From 66-474 sp035281745 (GTDB lineage Bacteria > Pseudomonadota > Gammaproteobacteria > Xanthomonadales > Rhodanobacteraceae): a stretch of DNA of 64,000 nucleotides. The translations under genes were made by a program, and so were the position numbers. Below the pieces are notes generated by a model. It was not told where the DNA came from and ran no database searches. It was given only the letters and a program-made list of their open reading frames with translations. Positions within the stretch are counted from its first letter, which is position 1. Every line of letters starts with the position of its first letter. The stretch lies in assembly GCA_035281745.1 (NCBI GenBank), contig DATEDI010000006.1, forward strand, positions 13,621-77,620. The letters run 5' to 3'. Below are positions 6,774 to 15,623 of the stretch, piece by piece.

Positions 6774-9545
6774 ATGCCCAATATCCTGACGAGTGTCTTC
6801 GGCAGCCGCAACGAGCGCGTGCTGAAGCAGCTTTCGAAAATCGTGGCGCGCATCAACGCGTTCGAACCCGAGATGAAGAAGCTCGACGATGTCGCCCTGC
6901 GCGACAAGACCGCCGAGTTCAAGCAGCGCCTCGCCAATGGCGAGAGCCTCGACAAGATCCTGCCCGAAGCCTTTGCCGTCGTTCGCGAAGCCAGCCGGCG
7001 CGTGATCGGCCTGCGCCACTACGACGTGCAGTTGATCGGCGGCATGGTGTTGCACCAGGGCAAGATCGCCGAGATGCGTACCGGCGAAGGCAAGACGCTG
7101 GTCGCGACGTTGCCGGTGTACCTGAACGCGCTGGAAGGCAAGGGTGTGCACGTCGTCACCGTCAACGACTACCTCGCCAAGCGCGACTCGGCGTGGATGG
7201 GCAAGGTCTACAACTTCCTCGGTCTTACCGTCGACGTGGTGTGGCCGGGCATGGAGATGTCCGACAAGGCCGCGGCTTACGCCGCCGACATCACCTATGG
7301 CACCAACAACGAATTCGGTTTCGATTACCTGCGCGACAACATGGCGGTGGCGAGGGAACAGCGCTACCAGCGCGGCCTGCATTACGCGATCGTGGACGAA
7401 GTGGATTCGATCCTCATCGACGAAGCGCGCACGCCGCTGATCATTTCCGGTCCGGCCGAGGATTCGCCCGAGCTGTATATCCGCGTCAACCGCATCGTCC
7501 CGCACATGACCCGCCAGGCCAGGGAGCCTTTGCCGGGCGAGCCGCCCGAACCGGGCGACTACTTCGTGGACGAGAAGCAAAAGCAGGTGCACCTGTCCGA
7601 AGAGGGCATGGGCCATGCCGAAGAACTGCTGACCCAGGCTGGCATCCTGGAGACTGATTCCAGCCTGTACGACGCGCGCAATCTCGCGGTCGTGCATCAT
7701 TTGAACCAGGCGCTGCGCGCGCACGCGCTGTACCAGCGCGACGTCGATTACATCGTGCGCGATGGCGAAATCATCATCGTCGACGAATTCACCGGTCGCA
7801 CCCTGCCGGGCCGGCGCTGGTCCGAAGGCCTGCACCAGGCCGTCGAGGCCAAGGAGGGCGTACCGATCCAGCGCGAAAACCAGACGATGGCCACCATCAC
7901 CTTCCAGAACCTGTTCCGCATGTACGACAAATTGTCGGGCATGACCGGCACGGCGGACACGGAAGCCTTCGAGTTCAACTCGATCTACGGTCTGGACGTG
8001 GTGGTGATCCCGACCAACAAACCGATGATCCGCAAGGACAACGCCGATCTCGTGTTCCTGAAGCCCGAGGCCAAGTTCCAGGCGGTCATGGAAGACGTCA
8101 AGGAATGCCACGGGCGTGGCCAGCCGGTGCTGGTCGGCACCGCGTCGATCGAAGTTTCCGAGCTGGTGGCGGGCCTGTTCAAGAAGTCTGGCATCCCGCA
8201 CCAGGTCCTGAACGCCAAACAGCACGAGCGCGAGGCCAAGATCGTCGAACAGGCGGGTCTGCCGGGCGCGGTCACCATCGCCACCAACATGGCTGGTCGC
8301 GGCACCGACATCGTGCTGGGCGGCAGCCTCGATGCCGAGTTGGCGGAGCTTCCCGCCGATGCCACCGATGCCGACAAGGAACGCGTCAAGGCCGAATGGA
8401 AGCAGCGCCATGAAAAGGTGCTGGAAGCCGGCGGCCTGCACATCGTCGGCACCGAACGCCACGAATCGCGGCGCGTCGACAACCAGTTGCGCGGTCGTTC
8501 CGGCCGCCAGGGCGACCCCGGGTCCTCGCGCTTCTACCTGTCGCTGCAAGACAACCTGATGCGCATCTTCGGCGGCGAAGGGCTGGTGCGCTGGATGCAG
8601 CGCTTCGGCATGAAGGAAGACGACGCGCTGGAAGACCGCCTCGTCAGCCGCCAGATCGAAAAGGCCCAGCGCAAGGTCGAGCAGCACAACTTCGATATCC
8701 GCAAGCAGTTGCTGGAGTTCGACGACACCGCCAACGACCAACGCAAGGTCATCTACAAGCAGCGTCTGGAACTGCTGGAATCGGAAGACGTCGCCGAAAC
8801 CGTGGCCGACATTCGTCAGGCCGTGTTCGACGCGCTGGCCCAGCAGTACGTGCCGCTCAACACCGTCGACGACCAGTGGGATCTTGCCGGCCTGCAATCG
8901 GCGCTGGCTTCCGATTTCGGCATGGACCTCGACTTGAAGCATTGGATGGAATCCCACGAGGAAGCCGATTCCGAAACCATCCATCGCCACGTGGTGGAAG
9001 CCGCCGACAGCATGTTCGCCGCCAAGGAACAGCAGGTCGGCGCCGAAGTGATGCGCGCGCTGGAAAAGCACGTGATGCTGACCGTGGTCGACGGCGCGTG
9101 GAAGGATCATCTGGCGAACATGGATTACCTGCGCCAGGGCATCTACCTGCGCAGCTACGCCCAGATCGATCCCAAGAAGGAATACAAGCGCGAGGCATAT
9201 CGCCTGTTCGAGGACATGCTGGAACGCATCAAGCGCGAACTCACCCAGACCCTCGCGCGCGTGCGCGTCCGCAGCGAGGAAGAAGTCGCCGCGATGGAAG
9301 CCGAGCAACGCCGCGCCGCCGCGGCCCGCGCCATGGAATTCCAGCACGCGCAAACCGGAGGCTTCGATGCGGCCCCGCAACCCGGCGCCGAAATGGGCGC
9401 GGGACACGCGCAGGCGCTGGAAGGCGCGGCCGCCACGGCGACCGCCGCGCCCGTCGTGCGCGCAGGCCCCAAGGTCGGCCGCAACGATCCCTGCCCGTGC
9501 GGTTCAGGCAAGAAGTACAAGCACTGCCACGGGGCGCTCAGCTGA
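6774..9545 (+). CDS. secA: Preprotein translocase ATPase SecA
   Basis: The 923-residue motor that drives unfolded preproteins through SecYEG. Visible are Walker A MRTGEGKTLVATLP near residue 103, the DEAD-like box DEVDSILIDEARTPLIISG near residue 209, the preprotein cross-linking domain, helicase motif TNMAGRGTDIVLGG near residue 505, and the helical scaffold with the two-helix finger (AWKDHLANMDYLRQGI). The C-terminus NDPCPCGSGKKYKHCHG is the zinc-binding SecB-interaction motif. Length is about that of E. coli SecA (901). It is transcribed alone, bracketed by two copies of an intergenic repeat. Confidence 0.98.
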   Translation: MPNILTSVFGSRNERVLKQLSKIVARINAFEPEMKKLDDVALRDKTAEFKQRLANGESLDKILPEAFAVVREASRRVIGLRHYDVQLIGGMVLHQGKIAEMRTGEGKTLVATLPVYLNALEGKGVHVVTVNDYLAKRDSAWMGKVYNFLGLTVDVVWPGMEMSDKAAAYAADITYGTNNEFGFDYLRDNMAVAREQRYQRGLHYAIVDEVDSILIDEARTPLIISGPAEDSPELYIRVNRIVPHMTRQAREPLPGEPPEPGDYFVDEKQKQVHLSEEGMGHAEELLTQAGILETDSSLYDARNLAVVHHLNQALRAHALYQRDVDYIVRDGEIIIVDEFTGRTLPGRRWSEGLHQAVEAKEGVPIQRENQTMATITFQNLFRMYDKLSGMTGTADTEAFEFNSIYGLDVVVIPTNKPMIRKDNADLVFLKPEAKFQAVMEDVKECHGRGQPVLVGTASIEVSELVAGLFKKSGIPHQVLNAKQHEREAKIVEQAGLPGAVTIATNMAGRGTDIVLGGSLDAELAELPADATDADKERVKAEWKQRHEKVLEAGGLHIVGTERHESRRVDNQLRGRSGRQGDPGSSRFYLSLQDNLMRIFGGEGLVRWMQRFGMKEDDALEDRLVSRQIEKAQRKVEQHNFDIRKQLLEFDDTANDQRKVIYKQRLELLESEDVAETVADIRQAVFDALAQQYVPLNTVDDQWDLAGLQSALASDFGMDLDLKHWMESHEEADSETIHRHVVEAADSMFAAKEQQVGAEVMRALEKHVMLTVVDGAWKDHLANMDYLRQGIYLRSYAQIDPKKEYKREAYRLFEDMLERIKRELTQTLARVRVRSEEEVAAMEAEQRRAAAARAMEFQHAQTGGFDAAPQPGAEMGAGHAQALEGAAATATAAPVVRAGPKVGRNDPCPCGSGKKYKHCHGALS

Positions 9546-9554
9546 CGCGATGCT

Positions 9555-9580
9555 GATTCCCTCTCCCTTCGGGAGGGGCG
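9555..9580 (+). terminator. Stem-loop after secA
   Basis: CCTCTCCC-TTC-GGGAGGGG-like arms at 9559-9578 form a strong GC hairpin about 14 bases after the secA stop. There is no T-run, so it may be a processing or Rho-linked end rather than a classic intrinsic terminator. Confidence 0.45.
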
Positions 9581-9650
9581 CAAATCGCCGTTCTGGTAGT
9601 GCGCAGCGCCGGGCGAAGGTATGCACTCGCGCAGACGCCAAAGTCAACTC

Positions 9651-9712
9651 GTCGTCATTCCGGGGCCGTTCGCGGCTTCATGCGAACGGAACCCGGAACC
9701 CAGTGACTTTGC
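9651..9712 (+). repeat. GTCATTCCGG-type dispersed element, copy 1
   Basis: GTCGTCATTCCGGGGCCG, then GGAACCCGGAACCCAGTGAC. The GTCATTCCGG start and the CCCGGAANCCA core recur at 36742, 40956 and 57997 in this window. Non-coding; it fits a REP-like family. Confidence 0.6.
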
Positions 9713-9726
9713 TTCCGTAACGGGCT

Positions 9727-9810
9727 CTATGCTCTCGCGAGCGATTCCACGCCCAGCTTCAGGCAATGGCGCTTTACCTCTTCGATGACGCACCAGTAGT
9801 CTGCTTTGGT
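9727..9810 (-). pseudogene. Possible 3' gene remnant
   Basis: Read on the minus strand, about 27 codons end in KADYWCVIEEVKRHCLKLGV followed by a few residues and TAG. This looks like a genuine C-terminus rather than random sequence, but upstream it runs straight into the repeat at 9808-9874, leaving no start. The parent family is not recognised. It may mark the edge of the inserted segment that carries the nuclease-like gene. Confidence 0.25.
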
Positions 9811-9874
9811 AGGACGGGTGATAACCCGCCGGACGCGGCTGATGGCGGGATTCGCTTCGCTATTCCCGCCCTAC
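9808..9874 (-). repeat. Intergenic repeat, GGGCGGGA...GGCGGGTTAT type, copy 2
   Basis: On the minus strand it reads GTAGGGCGGGAATAGCGAAG ... GGCGGGTTATCACCCGTCC, the same ends as the copy at 6429-6579 but with a shorter middle. It lies 21 bases beyond the stop codon of the nuclease-like gene. Confidence 0.5.
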
Positions 9875-9894
9875 GTGCTACTCCCTAACGAATT

Positions 9895-11352
9895 TTAATG
9901 GTGAAAAGGAGATTCGAGTTGCGTCTCTTCTCCCGGTGCATTATTCGGGCGAATACCGGCATCAAAGAATCGAAGATCAGGATGGCCGATGATCACAAAT
10001 GTATGCGCGGTAACGCTTTCACCGTTCGCGCTGGTGCCCGTTACCGTCGGAATCCGCAACATGGCACCCTGTGCTGCGACAGTATCAGAGAGCTGGGTTG
10101 AGTGTTGGAGCGAATATGAAACCCGCGTATCGGATTCCGTCCATTTGCCGTCCAGAAGTTCGTGAGCCACAGGAATGGGTGCGTTCACAAAGTAGACGTC
10201 TGACGCAGTGCGCGCGGGCGCGCACATGCCGAGCCAAGTGTTGACAAATGGAAGAACTTTCACAAAACGTCCCATTCTGCCATCCTGCCCAACACCGCCT
10301 CCCAGCACTAGAACTACAAGCACGCCAGCTCGCATATGCGCCCGTGAAGAGAACAGCATTCGTGCGCGATCCGTGCTCAAGACTGTTTTTACCTGCTGCA
10401 AGAGCTCGACGGGCATCTGCGCTGCACTACAGCTAAAAGAAATCTTATTTCCTTGGTTCAACGATGCTTTGTAAGTGTCTAGACATTGAAACGGCCGCAA
10501 GACGATTTGCTTCAGCATTGGGTCTCGCTGGCACAGGTGCCGAAGTTCGTCGGATACGTCTACATTAATCCCAGCCCCTCGAGGGATCACATCAAATCTG
10601 CGGTAAGTCAGCTGTTGGAACACTGGATTGGCTATAGGATCTTCGGATGCAAATGGCATTGCCCAAGCCGACAATGTAATGTCGAGCCAGTCAACTTCGG
10701 ACCGGTTTGTGAGTCTCACCCGGTACTGCAATGGCGCATCGAAAAAGCATGCATCCACCACATTACTCTCGACATCGCACAATGCGTCCGTGTCGAGCTT
10801 ATTGAACTTCAAAAGCCCGACTGGCGTGGCCAGATATCGCTCAGCGATCCAGATTACGTCTGGGTCGGCTAGCCACTCCGAGATTGCTTGGCCGTCATAA
10901 ATTACCAACTGAATTTTGTGCGCTTCCTTGGCCCACGTAATCAGTTTTTTTCTTTTGGCCTTGGGAACATCGGCGGATGTGAAGTAGTGCACAGATCTAA
11001 TTGCATTTTCGTTCGCTTTGATCGTCGTGATATCTGCTTTTACTTTACTCAGCAGATGAGGAGTCTTCGTGAGAGTACATGCGAAGGCAATCCCGCCGTC
11101 TTTTAGCTCACGCCACGCGTACAGTTCCGTTGATGCGCTCTCTACCGTAGGAATAGTTTCAAAATCGCAGCCTTGGTCGCCGCCCGCAGACACCGGGCCG
11201 GTTGCGGGGATAATCAACTTCGTGATGCGTGCGCGGGCAAGGTGGCGGCAGAGATGTTCGAAGTCGTGATGCCCGTTCTTCGAACTTAGCTGCTCAAGAC
11301 TGAAACGAATCTGCGCGGCTGCAGCAGTAGGATCATTGCGTCGAATAGCCAT
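9895..11352 (-). CDS. Restriction-endonuclease-like hypothetical protein, candidate defence gene
   Basis: A 485-residue protein with no assigned name. Residues about 20-170 resemble the Mrr/Cap4-like nuclease domains that head many anti-phage proteins: HHDFEHLCRHLARARI, then PATGPVSAGGDQGCDFETIP, IAFACTLTK, and a closing DGQAISEWLADPDVIWIAERYL. The GGDxGxDFET block would supply active-site acids of a PD-(D/E)XK fold; the exact lysine is uncertain. The remaining 300 residues look beta-rich and match no family I know. The gene is A/T-rich (24 G+C of 60 at 10441-10500) compared with its neighbours, which suggests transfer. The start at 11352 has TCGGA upstream; an ATG at 11385 would overlap pilR. 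Confidence 0.6.
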   Translation of the reverse strand: MAIRRNDPTAAAAQIRFSLEQLSSKNGHHDFEHLCRHLARARITKLIIPATGPVSAGGDQGCDFETIPTVESASTELYAWRELKDGGIAFACTLTKTPHLLSKVKADITTIKANENAIRSVHYFTSADVPKAKRKKLITWAKEAHKIQLVIYDGQAISEWLADPDVIWIAERYLATPVGLLKFNKLDTDALCDVESNVVDACFFDAPLQYRVRLTNRSEVDWLDITLSAWAMPFASEDPIANPVFQQLTYRRFDVIPRGAGINVDVSDELRHLCQRDPMLKQIVLRPFQCLDTYKASLNQGNKISFSCSAAQMPVELLQQVKTVLSTDRARMLFSSRAHMRAGVLVVLVLGGGVGQDGRMGRFVKVLPFVNTWLGMCAPARTASDVYFVNAPIPVAHELLDGKWTESDTRVSYSLQHSTQLSDTVAAQGAMLRIPTVTGTSANGESVTAHTFVIIGHPDLRFFDAGIRPNNAPGEETQLESPFHH

Positions 11353-11377
11353 GGATGATCCGAAAATTGAAATCTGT

Positions 11378-12769
11378 TCAATCAATCCCCAACTTCTTCA
11401 GCTTGTACCTGAGCGCGCGGAAGGTAATGCCGAGTTTCCTGGCGGCGGCGGTCTTGTTGTAGCGGGTGTCCTTGAGCGCCTTGATGATCGCGTCGCGCTC
11501 GATGCTGGAGATGTAGTCGTCCAGGCCGACACCGCCACCGTTGCCCTCGTCGGCAAGTGATTCGTCGTCGTCCGCGGATTCGTCGGGATCGGGATCATCG
11601 TCGGCGTATTCGTGGCCGCCGGCGGATTCGAGCATCAGGTCGACAGGTTCGATCACGCCGTTTTCGCACAGCGCGATCGCGCGTTCCAGCACGTTCTCGA
11701 GTTCGCGCACGTTGCCGGGAAAGTCGTAGTCGGTGAGGGCTTCCAGCGCGGCGGGTTGCAAGGTAGGCACGGACACGCCGGCCTGCTCGGACAACCGCTT
11801 CAGGACATGCGTGGCCAGCAGCGGAATGTCGCCCCCGCGTTCACGCAACGGCGGCACCCGCAGTTCGATCACGTTGATGCGGTAGTAAAGATCTTGGCGG
11901 AACTGGCTGGTCTGGGTGAGCCGCGCGAGATCCTTGTGGGTGGCGGAAAGGATGCGCACGTCCACCGGCACTTCGCCGCGACCGCCGATCGGGCGCACGG
12001 CCTTTTCCTGGATCACGCGCAGCAGTTTCACCTGCATGTGCAGCGGCAGCTCGGCGACTTCGTCCAGGAACAGCGTGCCGCCGTTCGCGGTCTGGAACAG
12101 GCCTTCCTTGTCGGCGTGCGCGCCCGTGAAGGAACCCTTCTTGTGGCCGAAGAATTCACTTTCCATCAATTCCGACGGGATCGCGCCGCAGTTGACCGGC
12201 ACGAACGGACCCGACGCACGCGGCCCGAGTTCGTGGATGGAGCGCGCTACCAGTTCCTTGCCGGTGCCGGATTCACCGCTGATGTACACCGGTGCCTGGC
12301 TGCGCGCGACCTTGGCGATGCGCGCGCGCACCTCTTTCAGCGCCTGCGATTCGCCCACCAGCCGGCTGGCCGGCACGTCTTCGTCTTCCTGCGCTGCGGG
12401 CTGGCCGACGCGCAGCGCGGTCTGCACCAGCCGGCGCAGCATGTGGATGTCGACCGGTTTGCTGACGAAGTCGAACGCGCCGGCTTTCAGCGCATCGACG
12501 GCGGCCTCGACGTTGCCGTAGGCGGTGATCATCGCCACGGGGGTTTCCGGGTGCTCACGTGCGATCAGTTCGATCAGTTCCTGACCGGTGCCGTCGGGCA
12601 GGCGCATGTCGGTGAAGCACAGGTCGTAGCGTGCCTCGCCCAGCATCCTCTTGGCGTCACTGACATTGGCCGCGGTATCGACATTGAGGTCCATGCGGCC
12701 CAGCGTGATGCTGAGCAGCTCCCGAATGTCCCGCTCGTCATCGACGACCAGTACGGTCTGTTTGCTCAT
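11378..12769 (-). CDS. pilR: Sigma-54-dependent response regulator PilR
   Basis: A 463-residue NtrC-family activator. It has a receiver domain (VLVVDDERDIRELL, phosphorylated Asp in CFTDMRLPDG), an AAA+ domain with Walker A GESGTGKE and the sigma-54 contact loop in its PilR form GSFTGA, then an acidic linker and a Fis-type helix-turn-helix (KTAAARKLGITFRALRYKLKKLGID). PilR activates pilin transcription with sigma-54. The start at 12769 is preceded by GGGGAAAG and begins MSKQTVLVVDDE; the earlier ATG at 12796 adds non-conserved residues. It lies 81 bases downstream of pilS. No pilin gene is in the window. Confidence 0.9.
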   Translation of the reverse strand: MSKQTVLVVDDERDIRELLSITLGRMDLNVDTAANVSDAKRMLGEARYDLCFTDMRLPDGTGQELIELIAREHPETPVAMITAYGNVEAAVDALKAGAFDFVSKPVDIHMLRRLVQTALRVGQPAAQEDEDVPASRLVGESQALKEVRARIAKVARSQAPVYISGESGTGKELVARSIHELGPRASGPFVPVNCGAIPSELMESEFFGHKKGSFTGAHADKEGLFQTANGGTLFLDEVAELPLHMQVKLLRVIQEKAVRPIGGRGEVPVDVRILSATHKDLARLTQTSQFRQDLYYRINVIELRVPPLRERGGDIPLLATHVLKRLSEQAGVSVPTLQPAALEALTDYDFPGNVRELENVLERAIALCENGVIEPVDLMLESAGGHEYADDDPDPDESADDDESLADEGNGGGVGLDDYISSIERDAIIKALKDTRYNKTAAARKLGITFRALRYKLKKLGID

Positions 12770-12850
12770 GCTTTCCCCGTGTGTCCTGACTCTCAAGCGG
12801 TGAGGTTACCGCGCCGACCTGGTCATTGCCATGTCGCAGCGCATGGCGCG

Positions 12851-14461
12851 TCACGCTTCCAGCCCCATCGGTGTTCGCACGGGGGCGGTCAGCGTGATGC
12901 GGAAGCAACTGCCGCCGCCCGCGACCGGCACATATTCAAGGCTGGCCTGGTTGGCGTCGCACATCTGTTTGGCGAGGTACAGGCCGAGGCCGGTGCCGTA
13001 TTGATGGGTCGTGAAGAACGGCTCGAAAATCTGCGCGGCGACTTTGGGCGGAATGCCGGGGCCGCGGTCGATCACCTCCAGCAGCGGCGGGCCCGCGTCG
13101 CTGGCAAGCCGCGCGATCACCATCACGCGCGCGGGTTCGTCGGGCAGGCGCCCGTAACGCAAGGCGTTCTGCACCAGGTTCCACACCACTTGTTGCAGGT
13201 GTTGCGGGTCGGCCAGCGCTTCGACCGGGCGCGGATACAGCAGCGGGCGCAGGCTGTCGCGGCCGATGTCGTTGGCCTCCTTGTATTCGCCGATGAAACG
13301 CACCGCCCAGGTATTGAGATCCAGCGATTCGGGCCGCGAACGTTCGCGCCGCGACAATTGCAGGATATTCTCGATGATTTCGTTGACGCGTCCGCAGTGG
13401 TTGTTGATGATCTCGACCATGCGCTGGTCGGCGTCGCCGATCGCATCCGACTCGGCCAGCAGTTGCGCGGAATAGCGGATGGCCGCGAGCGGATTCCGGA
13501 TTTCGTGCGCGATCGACGCCGACAGCCGGCCCAGCGTGGTCAGCGTCAACTGCTCGGCGCGCTGCGACACCAGCGAAGTGTCATCAAGAAAGATCAGCAC
13601 GTGCGAATCGTCGTGCGCGGACAGCCGCGTGAAGCGCGGGATGATTTCCGGCGCGCCTTCGGCCAGCGCCACGGCGGTGGCGTCGTGTTCATGGGCGGTG
13701 CGCCAGTGGTACAGGCGCCGTGAAAGCTCCGGCGCCACGGTGCCGAGGTCGCGCTGCTCGATGCCGGGATTGCCGACCAGCATCCACGCCGACTCGTTGA
13801 TCTGCAGGATGTGGTTGCCTTCGTCGACCAGCAGCACGCCGGTTTTCATGCGGCGGATGATCAGGTCGTTGACCTGCGCCAGGTTCGCAAGATCGCTGCC
13901 GCGCTGCTCGGCCAGCGCCTCGCTGGCGCGCATCTGGCTGCCCATCGCGAAACAGAATGCCGCGATCGCGAAATAGAACACACCGAACAGGCCGGCTTCC
14001 AGCAGCGGAGGTCCGATGTCGCCCGCGCCGTTCACCAGCAGCGCCTGCGCGATCATCGCCAGCGTCGCCAGTGTCGCGAACAAGGCGCCGAGCCGTGGCG
14101 ACAGCAGCAGCGCGGCCGCACCGACGTTGATCACCAGCATCGCGGCGATGCCGGTATGCGCTGCCGGAATGGTGAGGGCCATCAGGAATGCCGCGACCAC
14201 GTCCGCGGTCAGGAATGCGCTGGTGCTCGACACCAGCACGCGTGCGCCGCGCAGGTCGCGCACCAGCACCAGCACTCCGAACGCCAGATACAGCAGCGCG
14301 GTGACGCGTGCGATCACCGGATCATGCAACGGCATCCAGACGAAGGCGACGCTGCCGAGCGACAGCGCCAGGTACACCAATGCCTGGAATACTCGGTAAA
14401 CGTCGAGCACGCGCAATTCGCGCCGGATGTGATCCACGCCGGGATTTTTTGCCTGTTGCAT
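12851..14461 (-). CDS. pilS: Sensor histidine kinase PilS
   Basis: A 536-residue inner-membrane kinase paired with PilR. About six membrane helices fill the first 190 residues (DVYRVFQALVYLALSLGSVA onward), a PAS-like region follows (VNDLIIRRMKTGVLLVDEGN), then the phospho-acceptor H-box SIAHEIRNPLAAIRYSAQLL and an ATPase domain with N-box NLVQNALRYG and G-boxes IDRGPGIP and GTGLGLYLAK. The start at 14461 (MQQAKNPGVDHIRRELRVLDVYR) fits PilS; an ATG at 14554 would add 31 residues without clear homology. The order pilS-pilR on the same strand is usual. Confidence 0.86.
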   Translation of the reverse strand: MQQAKNPGVDHIRRELRVLDVYRVFQALVYLALSLGSVAFVWMPLHDPVIARVTALLYLAFGVLVLVRDLRGARVLVSSTSAFLTADVVAAFLMALTIPAAHTGIAAMLVINVGAAALLLSPRLGALFATLATLAMIAQALLVNGAGDIGPPLLEAGLFGVFYFAIAAFCFAMGSQMRASEALAEQRGSDLANLAQVNDLIIRRMKTGVLLVDEGNHILQINESAWMLVGNPGIEQRDLGTVAPELSRRLYHWRTAHEHDATAVALAEGAPEIIPRFTRLSAHDDSHVLIFLDDTSLVSQRAEQLTLTTLGRLSASIAHEIRNPLAAIRYSAQLLAESDAIGDADQRMVEIINNHCGRVNEIIENILQLSRRERSRPESLDLNTWAVRFIGEYKEANDIGRDSLRPLLYPRPVEALADPQHLQQVVWNLVQNALRYGRLPDEPARVMVIARLASDAGPPLLEVIDRGPGIPPKVAAQIFEPFFTTHQYGTGLGLYLAKQMCDANQASLEYVPVAGGGSCFRITLTAPVRTPMGLEA

Positions 14462-14624
14462 TGCCTGGGTCGTGACGGCCACGCGCGGATCATGCTTCGC
14501 GCAGCGGCCTCGCACAAGACCTTTCGGCCCTCCGGCAGCCTCCGGAATTGTCAAAAATGGGGTCGGAGCGGCCCGAGATTGCGCGTCCGAGAGGTAGCCC
14601 GTTAAACTTGCCGGTCCTGCCCGT

Positions 14625-14700
14625 GCCGGAATAGCTCAGCTGGTAGAGCAACGCATTCGTAATGCGTGGGTCGGGGGTTCGATTCCCTCTTCCGGCACCA
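14625..14700 (+). tRNA. tRNA-Thr (anticodon CGT)
   Basis: A full cloverleaf can be drawn. The acceptor stem GCCGGAA pairs with TTCCGGC, the D arm is GCTCAGCTGGTAGAGC, the anticodon stem ACGCA / TGCGT encloses TTCGTAA (anticodon CGT, reading ACG), and the T arm has GGTTCGATTCC. The discriminator A is followed by an encoded CCA. No 3'-end duplication was noticed nearby, so there is no sign of an integrated element here. Confidence 0.96.
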
Positions 14701-14721
14701 ACCGTGTCCGTCTGCAAGCAA

Positions 14722-14750
14722 CTGCAAGCCAAGTGTGGTGCGGCTTGCAG
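14722..14750 (+). terminator. Stem-loop after tRNA-Thr
   Basis: CTGCAAGCC (14722-14730) and GGCTTGCAG (14742-14750) pair perfectly over 9 bases around an 11-base loop, 21 bases beyond the tRNA. No T-run follows, so it is either a weak terminator or a processing signal. Confidence 0.35.
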
Positions 14751-14878
14751 GCGCTGGTCGGGAAGAATGCAAAAGCTGCTCTCGTCATCATCAGCGTGCA
14801 GCACTGCCGTTGAACAGGCGCAGTCGCGGCGGTGCGCGCGGGTCGGGAATTGCCCAGTCCGCGCGTCGCGAGAATGTC

Positions 14879-15622
14879 ATGGTTGATGCAGCAGACGCCC
14901 GCGTGGTGCCGCTGGTGGGGATCGCTCGCCGGCTGGCGGCCGATGTCGCGAAGCTCGAACTGAGCACCCCCAGCCACGTTTACAATCCGCTGCAATACGC
15001 ATGGAGCGGGCAGCGAACCTATCTCGAACGCTATGGCCGCAAGCGCGGCCGGGTGCTGCTGGTCGGGATGAACCCCGGGCCGTGGGGCATGGCGCAGACC
15101 GGGGTGCCGTTCGGCAGCGTGGCCGCGGTGCGCGAGTGGTTTGGTATCGAACCGCGACTGTCGCGACGACTGCCCGCGCAGCATCCGCGCTATCCGATCT
15201 TCGGCATGCGCTGCCATCGCGACGAAGGCAGCGGCCGGCGCCTGTGGGGCTGGGCCGGACAACGCTTCGGGACGCCCGGGCGTTTCTTCGAGCGTTTCTT
15301 CGTGTGGAATTATTGCCCGCTGTTGTTCCTGGCGCGCGACCGCAACCTCACGCCGTCCGGGCTGTCCGCCAGCGAAGCGCGGGCGCTGGCGCCGTTGTGC
15401 GATCGCGCATTGCTGGACGTGATCGATGCGTTGCAACCGATCGCAGTGGTCGGTATCGGACGCTACGCGGAACAGCGCGTGCAGAATCTTGTCGGCGAGC
15501 GCTTGCCGATCGGCTATCTTCCACATCCGAGTCCCGCCAGCCCCGCGGCCAACCGCGAGTGGGCTGCGCTGGCCGAACGCGCGCTGGCGCCATGGCTGCC
15601 GGTGAAACCGGACGCGTACTGA
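14879..15622 (+). CDS. SMUG1-type uracil-DNA glycosylase
   Basis: A 247-residue protein of the single-strand-selective monofunctional uracil-DNA glycosylase family (UDG family 3). The first active-site block VGMNPGPWGMAQTGVPFG lies near residue 63, WNYCPLLFL near residue 143, and the second block GYLPHPSPASPAANREW near residue 215, with the DNA-intercalating HPSP loop. The enzyme removes uracil and 5-hydroxymethyluracil from DNA to start base excision repair. It ends one base short of the facing Nmad3-like gene. The start at 14879 is the first ATG in frame after the tRNA. Confidence 0.85.
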   Translation: MVDAADARVVPLVGIARRLAADVAKLELSTPSHVYNPLQYAWSGQRTYLERYGRKRGRVLLVGMNPGPWGMAQTGVPFGSVAAVREWFGIEPRLSRRLPAQHPRYPIFGMRCHRDEGSGRRLWGWAGQRFGTPGRFFERFFVWNYCPLLFLARDRNLTPSGLSASEARALAPLCDRALLDVIDALQPIAVVGIGRYAEQRVQNLVGERLPIGYLPHPSPASPAANREWAALAERALAPWLPVKPDAY

Positions 15623-15623
15623 G

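Noticed and set aside
6720..9407. An 895-codon open frame on the minus strand opposite secA
   Set aside because: It lies wholly antisense to a certain secA gene, is rich in His, Arg, Asp and Val as expected from GC-rich antisense frames, and has no recognisable motif.
11612..13723. A 703-codon plus-strand frame opposite pilR and pilS
   Set aside because: Antisense shadow of two clear two-component genes; composition is biased to His, Arg, Gln and Val and no domain is visible.
14625..14700. tRNA-Thr as an integration site for a mobile element
   Set aside because: No repeat of the tRNA 3' end, no integrase and no composition shift were seen next to it.
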